Positions 42,657-50,746 of a DNA stretch of 64,000 nt are shown one piece after another. The stretch comes from CAZUCE01 sp964619265 (lineage in GTDB: Bacteria > Planctomycetota > UBA1135 > GCA-002686595). The DNA lies in NCBI GenBank assembly GCA_964619265.1, contig CAZUCE010000003.1, positions 214,131 through 278,130 on the forward strand, read 5' to 3'. The notes below the pieces were generated by a model. It did no database searches and had not been told where the DNA came from. It was given only the letters and a program-made list of their open reading frames with translations. The position numbers and the translations under genes were made by a program. Each line of letters opens with the position of its first letter. Position 1 is the stretch's first letter.

Positions 42657-44851
42657 GAGACAAGCTCCTTCTCAGGGGCAGGCAGCGGCTGGGTCTTGTA
42701 GTCCGGCACCGGACGCTGGGGAGTGCCCGCCGGACCGAACAGTTGTGAACCCTGCATGTACTTGGGGATGGCCACGCCGAAGAGATCGAGGACGGTTGGA
42801 GCGATGTCCAGGATGCTCGGCTTGTTGGTGTTGATCTTGCGGTTGCACCAGAACACGCCGGGCACCAGGCGCGGATCGACGCAGTGGTCGCCCGACCAGG
42901 ACTTGGTGTTGTCGGTGAAGGTCTCTTTGGTCACCGCGCCCGTCGCACAATCCCAAGAGTGGCGGTAGCCGCGCTGATAACCGACCAGGATTTCAGGTGC
43001 GAGGTCCGCGTAGGGTCCCTTGTGGATCTCCTTGGTCAAGAACGCCTCCATGACCGCGCTCTTGCCGGTCGCGGGATCCTTCAAAGCCTCGAGTTTGCCC
43101 GCGATCTCGCGGCACAGGCTGTCCAGCTCGGCACCGGGTTCGACCATGCCCTTCGCTTCACGTCCCTTGCGGTTGATGAAGATGCCGGTCAGACCGAGCG
43201 TAAAAGCGCGGGTGCGATCCCAGTCGACGTTGGCGAACCAGTCTCCGGAGGTCTCCGCATCGTCCTTCAGGAACAGATAACCCTCGTCGCGCAACCACGC
43301 GTTCAGGTTGACCCCGCGGCGGAAGTTGCAGAAGCCATGGTCCGAGATGACCATCAAAACAGTGTCCTTCTGGTCGCCGAGCTTGGCGCGGATCTCACCG
43401 AGGAAGTCATCCATCTTGTGATAGAGCTTCTCGATCGTGTCCTTGTGCTTCTCGGTGTCCTTGCCTTCGTTCGCCGGGTGGCTTGGGTCGAGGTACCGGT
43501 AGAACATGTGGCTGATGCGGTCGGTCGTGTCGAACACGACCGTGACGAACCCCTTCTTGGTCTTCTCGAGCACGTCCCATAGCTGTTTCTTGCGTTCCTC
43601 GAAGATCAGCCAGGACTGCTTGAGGAAAGCCTCTTCGTCGATGACCCGTTCGTTCAGGGCCCAGGTGTCCTCGGCGAGCCCGAGGGTCGCAAACGGTCCG
43701 TGTAGCTTGGCCAAATAGATCGAGTAGACCAGCGGGTGGCTGATCGGCATCGCCGGGTTTTCCGGATCGATGTTGATCGGCGTGACGTAGATCTCGACGT
43801 TCTCGAGCTGTCCGTCTTTTTCTTCCCAGGTCTGGATGTAGAAACGGCCGATGCCGTTCACGCCCTTGAACGGGATGTGTACCCAGGGGGTGTACTCGCG
43901 TACGCCAACCGTGTGCTTTTCGTCGCCGACGGTGATCGTGGCCTTTTGGGTCTTGACGTTGAATTCGGCCTTGAACGGGCACTTCATCGGGCTGCCATCG
44001 CTGCCGCCGGGACCGGTCAGATTCGATTGCACCACCCCGTCCTTCAGGCGAATCTGATACTGCTGTCCGCCGATGTGCCCGCCTTGGCGTGACTTAGTCG
44101 AGTAGAAGCTGAACGACCCTTGAGTTCCCTGTAGATCGGGAACACACATACCCGACAGAAGCGTGCCGTTCTTGAATTTCTGGGCTGGAAAGGTGATCGG
44201 CACGCGGATGATCGATGACCACACGTATTTGTCGCCGAGCAGTTTCCAAAACGGCTGGCTCTTCTGCAGCAGGCGCGTCACGACCTTCTTGCCGATCGGG
44301 ATCTTGGCGAGGCCAAGGTTCAGCGTGCGAGGCACGGTCCGGACATCCGTGGAGGACAACGCCGGCATATACGTGCAGGGGTCCCGAGTGAGGAAGTCGT
44401 AGATGTTGTGACGCGAGGCGTCCACGCCCGTGGCAAAGCTCGACCATGAAACCGGAGAGATCGAGGGATAGGCGGTGTCCAGCTTTTCGAAGCAGCCTTC
44501 GGCTTCAAGGGCTGCGAAATTCGGCATCTTTCCACCGGCCGCAAATTTGCGAGCCAGCTCGGGATCGAAGCCGTCCAGGCCGATCACGACGCAACGCTTG
44601 ACCTTGGGCTTCGTCAAACCCCGCATCCGCAGCTTGCGAATGGCCGCTTTGATCGGCCAGATCGCCACGATGCCGAAGGCGAGGGCGAAGGTGCCAACCA
44701 GCACTAGGGCCGATCCAGCCGCAGCAAATCCTGCTCCTGGCCCGATGTAGGCGGGGTTGAGCGGGACGCCAGCGGTGGCGGTTCCAGAGAGGACGACGGC
44801 CAGGGGCACGGCCCAGAGGGCCGGGCGGAGGCTCGGGCTCCGATGAGGCAT
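42653..44851 (-). CDS. Alkaline phosphatase superfamily (phosphodiesterase-like) membrane protein
   Basis: 732 residues. A signal or helix near 10-25 and a second hydrophobic segment (about 40-65) anchor it. V-I-G-L-D-G-F-D-P and V-I-S-D-H-G-F-C-N-F are the metal motifs, and P-S-I-S-P-V-S-W-S-S-F-A-T-G holds the nucleophile region. V-T-P-I-N-I-D-P-E-N-P-A-M-P matches the downstream paralogue, so the pair arose by duplication. Likely extracytoplasmic phosphodiesterase with unknown substrate. First gene of the minus-strand group running to the HD hydrolase. Confidence 0.85.
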   Translation of the reverse strand: MPHRSPSLRPALWAVPLAVVLSGTATAGVPLNPAYIGPGAGFAAAGSALVLVGTFALAFGIVAIWPIKAAIRKLRMRGLTKPKVKRCVVIGLDGFDPELARKFAAGGKMPNFAALEAEGCFEKLDTAYPSISPVSWSSFATGVDASRHNIYDFLTRDPCTYMPALSSTDVRTVPRTLNLGLAKIPIGKKVVTRLLQKSQPFWKLLGDKYVWSSIIRVPITFPAQKFKNGTLLSGMCVPDLQGTQGSFSFYSTKSRQGGHIGGQQYQIRLKDGVVQSNLTGPGGSDGSPMKCPFKAEFNVKTQKATITVGDEKHTVGVREYTPWVHIPFKGVNGIGRFYIQTWEEKDGQLENVEIYVTPINIDPENPAMPISHPLVYSIYLAKLHGPFATLGLAEDTWALNERVIDEEAFLKQSWLIFEERKKQLWDVLEKTKKGFVTVVFDTTDRISHMFYRYLDPSHPANEGKDTEKHKDTIEKLYHKMDDFLGEIRAKLGDQKDTVLMVISDHGFCNFRRGVNLNAWLRDEGYLFLKDDAETSGDWFANVDWDRTRAFTLGLTGIFINRKGREAKGMVEPGAELDSLCREIAGKLEALKDPATGKSAVMEAFLTKEIHKGPYADLAPEILVGYQRGYRHSWDCATGAVTKETFTDNTKSWSGDHCVDPRLVPGVFWCNRKINTNKPSILDIAPTVLDLFGVAIPKYMQGSQLFGPAGTPQRPVPDYKTQPLPAPEKELVS

Positions 44852-45146
44852 GGAAAGCGGTTCGGGAGGGGCCGCCGGCCCTCTCTCGAGGAGACCTTGG
44901 CGACGGGCGATCGGCCCTACAGCCTACCCCCCCGAACGGCACCCGGATCCGCGCTCCTCGGCTACCGATTCAGACCTCCTGGCCTAGGCCCCGGCGGTCT
45001 CCCTCGGCCGGAATGCAATTCTCGCCAGCCTCGCGGGTCTAGCGCCTACCTAGGGATTCCCCAAGTGAACTGAAGGCCGGTGGGGTTGGAAGTCGAATTT
45101 TCTCCAGGGAAACCCCGCCGGGTCGCGCCACGGCGCCCTTTCTTGC

Positions 45147-47033
45147 ATGGCTCAGAAACCCAACAACCTACTCAGCGATCGGCTCCCGCAGCTTTCCCTG
45201 TGGGCGGCCGTCGGGTTGACCGCGGGCTTGCTCGGGCTCCTGATTCGATCTTCCTGGGGTACGGCAGCTCTGTTGGGGCAGCTGGCGGAGCGGGAACTGC
45301 TCATCGAGCGGGTTTGCGGCGAGATCATCCATCTGGACGAGGTTCTCACCATGTCCGCCCGAGTGGCTTCAACCACCGGCGACCTGGCTTGGAAGGTTCG
45401 GTACGACGAACACGTGGTCATGCTGGACGCGGCCCTTGAGGTAGCCAGCCAACTCGCCCCCGGTGCGGAGGAACTGGCCGGCACGGCCCAAACCGATGCC
45501 GCCAACAACCGGCTGATCGCCGCCGAGACGGCCGCCTTCGAGCTGATCGCGGAGGGACAGGCCACCAAAGCCCGTGAGCTTCTTGACAGCCCGGAATACG
45601 CCCAAGACAAGGCCATCTACGGCGTGGGCATGAAGCGCTTCCTGGATGCCATGCGGGCGAGAACCGATGAGCTCTTGAGTCGTGAGCGAACGGCCAGCGC
45701 GCGACAGAACATGCTGCTGTCCAGCGGAGTCCCCCTTCTGGTGACCCTGTGGGTTCTGATCGCTTGCAATCTTCGGACGACCCAGCGGGTCCGCCGCCAG
45801 CAGGCCAAGAAGCTCAGCGAGCACGCAGCCGCCCTCACACGCTCGAACCTCAAGATCGAGCAGGCTTCGAAAGCCCGCGGCGAATTCCTGGCCCGTATGA
45901 GCCACGAAATCCGCACGCCCTTGCACGGAATGCTCGGGGTGACCGAGATCCTGGGAGAAGGCGAGCTGAGCGAGAAGCAACGCGAGCTGACCGGCTTGGT
46001 GCGGCGCTGCGGCGAACATCTCCACACCATCGTGGACGACATTCTGGACTCCTCGAAGCTCGAAGCCGGCAAGGTGCAGCTCATTTCGCGCCCGGTCGAT
46101 CTACGCGAACTGGCTAGCGACGTCCTCGAGGTGCTGCGCCCGCGCGCAGCAGACAAGGGACTCGAACTCGTGCTCGAAATCGCAGATGGACTTCCTTCGC
46201 ACGTTCAGCTCGATCCGGTTCGCACGCGCCAAATCCTCTTGAATGTGGTCGGAAATGCGGTGAAGTTCACCGGGAGTGGCCTAGTCGCGGTCTCGATAAA
46301 AGGCGAGTCGCCTGACGAAGATCATCTGCAGCTCACCATCGAAGTCCGGGACACCGGGGCCGGGATCCCACCGAATCGGCTCAAGGCCGTCTTCGAGCTC
46401 TTCGAGCAAGCCAGCGCCGAAACCTCGAACGTCTATGGGGGCAGCGGCCTGGGACTGCCGATCGCACGTAGCCTTGCGCGGCTCGCCGGCGGCGACCTAA
46501 CCGCCTCAAGCGAGCTTGGCATCGGCACCACGTTCCAGCTCGAGCTGCCGACCCGGATCGTTCACGAACCAACCCCCGAACCCCTTGCCGCGCTTCCGAG
46601 CCAGCTGAACTTGCGGCTCTTGGTGGCCGAAGATGACCCGACCAACGCGCTGGTTTCTCGGCGCCAACTCGAAGGCCTCGGTTGCGAGGTGGTCGTAGCT
46701 GTCGATGGGTTCGAAGCCGTCGAGCGCTGGCGCGAAGGCCAGTTCGATGCAGTCCTGATGGATTGCCACATGCCTGGCTTGGACGGATTCGAGGCCACCC
46801 GTCGCATCCGAAACGAAGAATTGGAGCGCAAAGGCCCGCGCACGCCGGTGCTCGCCTTGACCGCCAGCGTCTTCCCTGGTGATCGCGAGGCCTGCCAGGA
46901 AGCTGGGCTCGACGAGTTGATTACCAAGCCCTTCAATTCCGGGCAGATCGCTAGGCATCTTCAGAATTGGACCGGCCCCGAGCAACCCAGCGTGCAAGTT
47001 CCGGCCCAAGTTCCCGAAGGCCGTTCGACCTGA
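45147..47033 (+). CDS. Membrane-bound hybrid histidine kinase
   Basis: 628 residues. A helix near 18-35, a periplasmic four-helix-bundle-like sensor (about 40-190), a second helix (about 195-215), then HisKA with H253 in M-S-H-E-I-R-T-P-L, the ATPase domain (N-box V-V-G-N-A-V-K-F, G-box D-T-G-A-G-I and G-G-S-G-L-G-L), and a receiver domain with D539 in L-M-D-C-H-M-P-G. A further Hpt or response regulator is needed to complete the relay and none is adjacent. Transcribed alone. Confidence 0.95.
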   Translation: MAQKPNNLLSDRLPQLSLWAAVGLTAGLLGLLIRSSWGTAALLGQLAERELLIERVCGEIIHLDEVLTMSARVASTTGDLAWKVRYDEHVVMLDAALEVASQLAPGAEELAGTAQTDAANNRLIAAETAAFELIAEGQATKARELLDSPEYAQDKAIYGVGMKRFLDAMRARTDELLSRERTASARQNMLLSSGVPLLVTLWVLIACNLRTTQRVRRQQAKKLSEHAAALTRSNLKIEQASKARGEFLARMSHEIRTPLHGMLGVTEILGEGELSEKQRELTGLVRRCGEHLHTIVDDILDSSKLEAGKVQLISRPVDLRELASDVLEVLRPRAADKGLELVLEIADGLPSHVQLDPVRTRQILLNVVGNAVKFTGSGLVAVSIKGESPDEDHLQLTIEVRDTGAGIPPNRLKAVFELFEQASAETSNVYGGSGLGLPIARSLARLAGGDLTASSELGIGTTFQLELPTRIVHEPTPEPLAALPSQLNLRLLVAEDDPTNALVSRRQLEGLGCEVVVAVDGFEAVERWREGQFDAVLMDCHMPGLDGFEATRRIRNEELERKGPRTPVLALTASVFPGDREACQEAGLDELITKPFNSGQIARHLQNWTGPEQPSVQVPAQVPEGRST

Positions 47034-47175
47034 GGTCGGGATCTCGCAAGAACTGGCCTCGCAACAGTTGGGCCTCGCAAGAACCGGGATGGAGGCGAAT
47101 CGCGAGAAGTTCGAGGCGCGAATGGCGGAGGCAGCAGCCTAGAGTGCCCGGCCCCAACCCGCCTGCCCCCGTGCC

Positions 47176-48210
47176 ATGACTGCCGACCACCCCGAACAGC
47201 TCGACTTCGAACCGCCCAGTCGAATCGCGGTGATCGGCGCAGGCCTCGCCGGACTCGCCGCCGCCCGCGACCTGAAACACGCTGGTTTCCGCGTCAAGCT
47301 CTTCGAAAAGAGCCGTGGAGTCGGCGGCCGAACCTCCTCGCGTCGCACCCACGACTTCACCTTCGACCACGGGGCCCAGTACTTCACCGTTCGCGACGAC
47401 CGGTTTTCCAAACTGATCGCCTCCGCGCGCGAACTCGGCGTCGTCGAACCCTGGCACGGCGAAATCGTGAGGCTCGGAGCCGCCGGTCCTGAAAAGCTGA
47501 CCAGTGAAACCGAGCGGTTCGTCGGAGTTCCCACGATGAGCTCCTTCGCTCGCCACCTGGCTAGCAACTTGGACGTGGACTGCGGCGTCCAAGTCGACTC
47601 GGTCCAGCGCAACGGACAGGATCTGTTCCTGTTCAGCGAAGGAATCTCCCTCGGCCAGTACGCCGGCCTCGTTTGCACGCTACCCGCCGGTCAAGTCCAT
47701 GCCCTGCTCGGCGAAGTCACGACCCTCGCCGGGGAGGTTCGTTCGGTCTCCATGCAACCCTGCTGGTCGGTCATGCTTGGCTTCGATCGAGCGCTCCGCG
47801 TCCCGTTCGATGGAGCCTTCGTCGACGCCTCCCCGCTTTCCTGGGTCGCACGCAATTCAAGCAAGCCGGGGCGCCCTAGCGCTGAAGCCTGGGTCCTGCA
47901 CGCCGGTCCGGACTGGACCCTCGACTACTGGAACGCGACGCCCGAGCTGGTCATCGAGTCGCTCACCAAAGCCTTTGCGGACCGGGCCGGCACCCAACTG
48001 CCCGCTCCCGTCCACGCCGTCGCCCACCGCTGGCGCTATTCGCTCCCCGATTCCCCGCTCACCGAGGGCTCGCTCTACGACCCCCAGTCCCGCATCGCCC
48101 TGGCCGGCGATTGGTGCCATGGCGCTCGCGTGGAAGGCGCCGCCCGCAGCGGCTGGTCCGCCGCTGCGCATCTGATCGCGGACGAAAGCCTCGCCGCCTT
48201 GCGCCGCTAG
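47176..48210 (+). CDS. Renalase-like FAD-dependent oxidoreductase
   Basis: 344 residues. The dinucleotide-binding motif is V-I-G-A-G-L-A-G-L-A-A-A near residue 20, followed by G-G-R-T-S-S-R-R and D-H-G-A-Q-Y-F-T, and the C-terminal FAD contact A-L-A-G-D-W-C-H-G-A-R-V-E-G-A. This set is shared by bacterial renalase-like proteins that oxidise dihydro-nicotinamide isomers. Its stop TAG at 48208-48210 and the stop of the convergent partner-protein gene share the palindrome CTAG. Confidence 0.9.
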   Translation: MTADHPEQLDFEPPSRIAVIGAGLAGLAAARDLKHAGFRVKLFEKSRGVGGRTSSRRTHDFTFDHGAQYFTVRDDRFSKLIASARELGVVEPWHGEIVRLGAAGPEKLTSETERFVGVPTMSSFARHLASNLDVDCGVQVDSVQRNGQDLFLFSEGISLGQYAGLVCTLPAGQVHALLGEVTTLAGEVRSVSMQPCWSVMLGFDRALRVPFDGAFVDASPLSWVARNSSKPGRPSAEAWVLHAGPDWTLDYWNATPELVIESLTKAFADRAGTQLPAPVHAVAHRWRYSLPDSPLTEGSLYDPQSRIALAGDWCHGARVEGAARSGWSAAAHLIADESLAALRR

Positions 48211-48545
48211 CCGCGCTCCTGGAAGGCCCGGAAAGCCGCCACCTCTTCCTCGGGCTGCAGCGAGCTCGGCGGAACTTCCCGGTCGTAGCGCCGAAACACC
48301 TCGCGAAAAGCCTCCGCATCCCGGCGCGCGAACTCAACGATCCTTGGGTCCGAGAACAAGCGGTCGAAGCGAAGCTTGCGGATCACTCGCCGGGTCAGCC
48401 GCAGGCCGTCGCCGTCGAGCCCAAGCAGTGTGTACCGCTCCTTCAGCGACAACCGTGGGTCGTTGCAGGCCGATTTGCGCAGCGCCGTGGCGGGATCGCG
48501 ATCGCGCAGGGCAGCAAGCAAATGCCGCTGAACATCGCTCAGCAA
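48207..48545 (-). CDS. Small partner protein of the adjacent MNIO (DUF692) enzyme
   Basis: 112 residues, starting with TTG in a 7-bp overlap with the MNIO gene. MNIO enzymes nearly always come with a small partner that binds the substrate protein, and here the position, size and Arg-rich helical sequence fit that role (V-Q-R-H-L-L-A-A-L-R near the start, F-R-E-V-F-R-R-Y-D-R-E-V-P-P-S-S near the end). Sequence similarity to known partners (BufC, MbnC) is not clear to me. It ends at a CTAG stop shared with the convergent renalase-like gene. Confidence 0.7.
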   Translation of the reverse strand: MLSDVQRHLLAALRDRDPATALRKSACNDPRLSLKERYTLLGLDGDGLRLTRRVIRKLRFDRLFSDPRIVEFARRDAEAFREVFRRYDREVPPSSLQPEEEVAAFRAFQERG

Positions 48546-49414
48546 AGCAGCCCCCGCAACCGGTCAAATTCTGCCAAGAACGCGGGCACGTGTTCGTCGC
48601 GCAGACTCTCTGGGATCCGTTCCAGCAACACGCAGCGCAGGTTTGGGCAGCGCGGAACGACACGCCCTGCCGCTTCCCAAACCCACTCGGGGACCGCGCC
48701 ATCGTGGCTGTCCAAACGCATCGACCGGCCCGAGGCCAGCCAACGCGGGTCGCTCTCCGAGCCGCCCGATAGATGAATCTCGAGGACATCGTCGAGCACG
48801 ATTCCATCCAGATATTCATCCGGGTCGATGCCCGCGTTCCTCGCGTGGGTGTACACGTTGTGTAGATCCAGCAGCAGCGCTCCCCCGCTCTGGTCGCAGA
48901 TCGATCGGAAGAACAGCCCGTCTCGGAGAGCGTCATCCAGCGAGAAGAGTCCAGCCCAGTTTTCGAACGCCGCCTTCGGAACCACTTCGCCCAAACGCCG
49001 CAAGTTTGCGGCGACCACTGCGGCGGCTTCCTGCGAATTCGGCAGCGGAAGGGGCAGCGCCACGTGCTGTTCCCCGTGGGCCGCAAACCCCAGGTGAACA
49101 CTGGCCCACGCGAACTCAAATTCCGCCTGGTCCTCTGCAAAGCGCTCAAGCCAGCGGGCCTGTCGCCCGTCGCCCGCGATCGGTTCAGTTCCCACCGAGT
49201 AGGTCAGCGCATGCGCAACAAACTCGAATCGACGCTGTTCCCGAAGCTCCAAAAAGAACTCACGCGCCTCGCGCGAACCACCCTCCACCGTCCAAAGAGC
49301 TTCCGGGGAGAGTTCCACGAAGTCGACGCCCGTTTCCAGGATCGGCCGAATGCGCTCGAGGTAGGCCCGGTCGGGATGCAGCGGAATTCCGCAGCCAGGA
49401 CGAATTTGGTCCAA
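48539..49414 (-). CDS. DUF692 / MNIO-family multinuclear non-haem iron enzyme
   Basis: 291 residues. The DUF692 barrel runs throughout and all expected metal ligands can be seen: H68 (V-A-H-A-L-T), H107 (S-V-H-L-G-F), E151 (F-E-N-W), D183 and N186 (L-L-D-L-H-N-V-Y), H214 (E-I-H-L-S-G-G), D235 and H237 (D-S-H-D), E265 (L-E-R-I). The family (MbnB, BufB, TglH, ApyH) oxidises Cys or Asp residues in substrate peptides. Start TTG at 49414, 1 bp after the substrate gene's stop, keeps the R-P-G-C-G-I-P-L-H-P start of the family. No ATG fits. Confidence 0.9.
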   Translation of the reverse strand: MDQIRPGCGIPLHPDRAYLERIRPILETGVDFVELSPEALWTVEGGSREAREFFLELREQRRFEFVAHALTYSVGTEPIAGDGRQARWLERFAEDQAEFEFAWASVHLGFAAHGEQHVALPLPLPNSQEAAAVVAANLRRLGEVVPKAAFENWAGLFSLDDALRDGLFFRSICDQSGGALLLDLHNVYTHARNAGIDPDEYLDGIVLDDVLEIHLSGGSESDPRWLASGRSMRLDSHDGAVPEWVWEAAGRVVPRCPNLRCVLLERIPESLRDEHVPAFLAEFDRLRGLLC

Positions 49415-49415
49415 G

Positions 49416-50309
49416 TCAGTCCTCGAGCAGCCAGTCCTGAAACTTGCGGACCGACGCGGCGTGGTACATGATTCCGCACGGCGGGCAAGGGTCGTAGTGC
49501 TGGTACCTCCACGCCACCCCGAGCACCAGCGCGGGCGCACCACGGCTCTCTTCCACGCCGGCTGCCGCACGGCTCAAGTACCCGTTCAAGTTCGAACGCA
49601 GGCCGTTGAGCTCCCCCTCCTCGAACAGCGTGCGGAGCCGGGGCATAGCGCGTCGCACCACCGCCTGCCGTTCACGATCCGCGAAGCCCTCGAAGCTCGA
49701 CTCAAGGTGGAGCACTTCGACCGCGCGAGTCAGCTCCTCATCGCTCACCTGGCTGGCTCGCCAGGAGGCGAACGGCTCCCGCTCGATGAGTTCCTTGCAT
49801 CCGGCCATAGCCACCTCGAAATCGCCGAACTCGATCCGCGTCCCAAAGAGCCGATTCCCCTGTTCGTCGAGGACCATGACGTTCTCCTCTCGATGGGGAC
49901 GGTCCGCCGAATCGCGCACGCAGACCGGCACCAACTCGGCGAACCACTCGGCCAAGCGGTTGTCCTTTCCGGCGTTCTCGTAGGTCAGAAAAGACTCGAA
50001 CGCGGTGAGCAGCTCCTCCAATTGCTCGCCCAAGCGGACTCGCTCGCCGTCGTCCTCGGGAACCACGATTGCCAAGGCCCCTTGCCCGCGCTCCCCCATG
50101 GCCCGGACCGCCGCCTCAGGCAAGCGCACCCGCCAAGCCTCTCCGTCGACGGGCGGTGGCTTCGATTCGGAATCGGAGGGCTCAGCCCCTTCCTCCGAAT
50201 CCGATCCCTGCGGCTCAAAAATGGCCTCACAGCCGTAAAGAGCGCCCAGGGCCGCCCAACTGGAAGCCAAGGCCAGAAACCGGCGTCGTTGTTTGTCTAG
50301 GTTGGTCAT
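49416..50309 (-). CDS. Exported protein with C-terminal CPPC core, probable MNIO substrate
   Basis: 297 residues. The N-terminus has the R-R-R-F-L-A-L-A-S-S-W-A-A-L-G-A-L pattern of a Tat leader, ending at L-Y-G-C (possible lipobox), followed by a Glu/Asp/Ser-rich linker. The last 38 residues contain G-V-A-W-R-Y-Q-H-Y-D-P-C275-P-P-C278-G and end R-K-F-Q-D-W-L-L-E-D. This C-terminal core is shared with the gene immediately upstream, with 22 identities in 38. It lies directly before the MNIO gene and starts in an ATGA overlap with the upstream paralogue. I infer it is the modified substrate. Confidence 0.8.
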   Translation of the reverse strand: MTNLDKQRRRFLALASSWAALGALYGCEAIFEPQGSDSEEGAEPSDSESKPPPVDGEAWRVRLPEAAVRAMGERGQGALAIVVPEDDGERVRLGEQLEELLTAFESFLTYENAGKDNRLAEWFAELVPVCVRDSADRPHREENVMVLDEQGNRLFGTRIEFGDFEVAMAGCKELIEREPFASWRASQVSDEELTRAVEVLHLESSFEGFADRERQAVVRRAMPRLRTLFEEGELNGLRSNLNGYLSRAAAGVEESRGAPALVLGVAWRYQHYDPCPPCGIMYHAASVRKFQDWLLED

Positions 50310-50716
50310 CTCTCGTCGAGCAGGAAATCTTGAAATTCCCGGTAGTGAGCGTTGTGAGCCGCCATGCCGCAAAGGGGGCAGGGATCGTAGGGCTGGTAAG
50401 TCCAGTCCACGCCCAACAACGGCGCCGGAGCTCCCGCGATTTGGTCTTCTCCGAATTTTCCTGTGCTCACGGCGAACTTGAACTTGCTGACCAAGTCGGA
50501 GATCGACTCATCCCGACTCAAGCCTGGGACTCCCTCGAGCTCATGGCGGATCCAGGGAGCAGCTTCTCGAACCGCTGACAGCCTGTCTGGATGGAGCTCC
50601 CTGCACTCCCAAGGGGTCTTGTTGAGAAGCGAGTCTCGCGCCAACCAAATCGCCCGCTCGGAGACGGCGGCCCGCCGGACAGATGCGAGCGGCTCCCGAT
50701 CAACCAACTCGCCCAA
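50306..50716 (-). CDS. Short leaderless paralogue with C-terminal CPLC core
   Basis: 136 residues from a TTG at 50716. It aligns end to end with the C-terminal half of the next protein: G-E-L-V-D-R-E-P-L-A-S-V matches K-E-L-I-E-R-E-P-F-A-S-W, and the C-terminal core is G-V-D-W-T-Y-Q-P-Y-D-P-C113-P-L-C116-G. The N-terminal half with the Tat leader is missing. The same frame continues upstream for ten codons to the TGA (50747-50749) that ends the SOUL-CIA30 gene. It is either a truncated duplicate or a cytosolic substrate. Its stop overlaps the ATG of the next gene by 4 bp. Confidence 0.7.
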   Translation of the reverse strand: MGELVDREPLASVRRAAVSERAIWLARDSLLNKTPWECRELHPDRLSAVREAAPWIRHELEGVPGLSRDESISDLVSKFKFAVSTGKFGEDQIAGAPAPLLGVDWTYQPYDPCPLCGMAAHNAHYREFQDFLLDER

Positions 50717-50746
50717 GTCTTCCAGGAAGGCGCCGATGGGGTGGAA

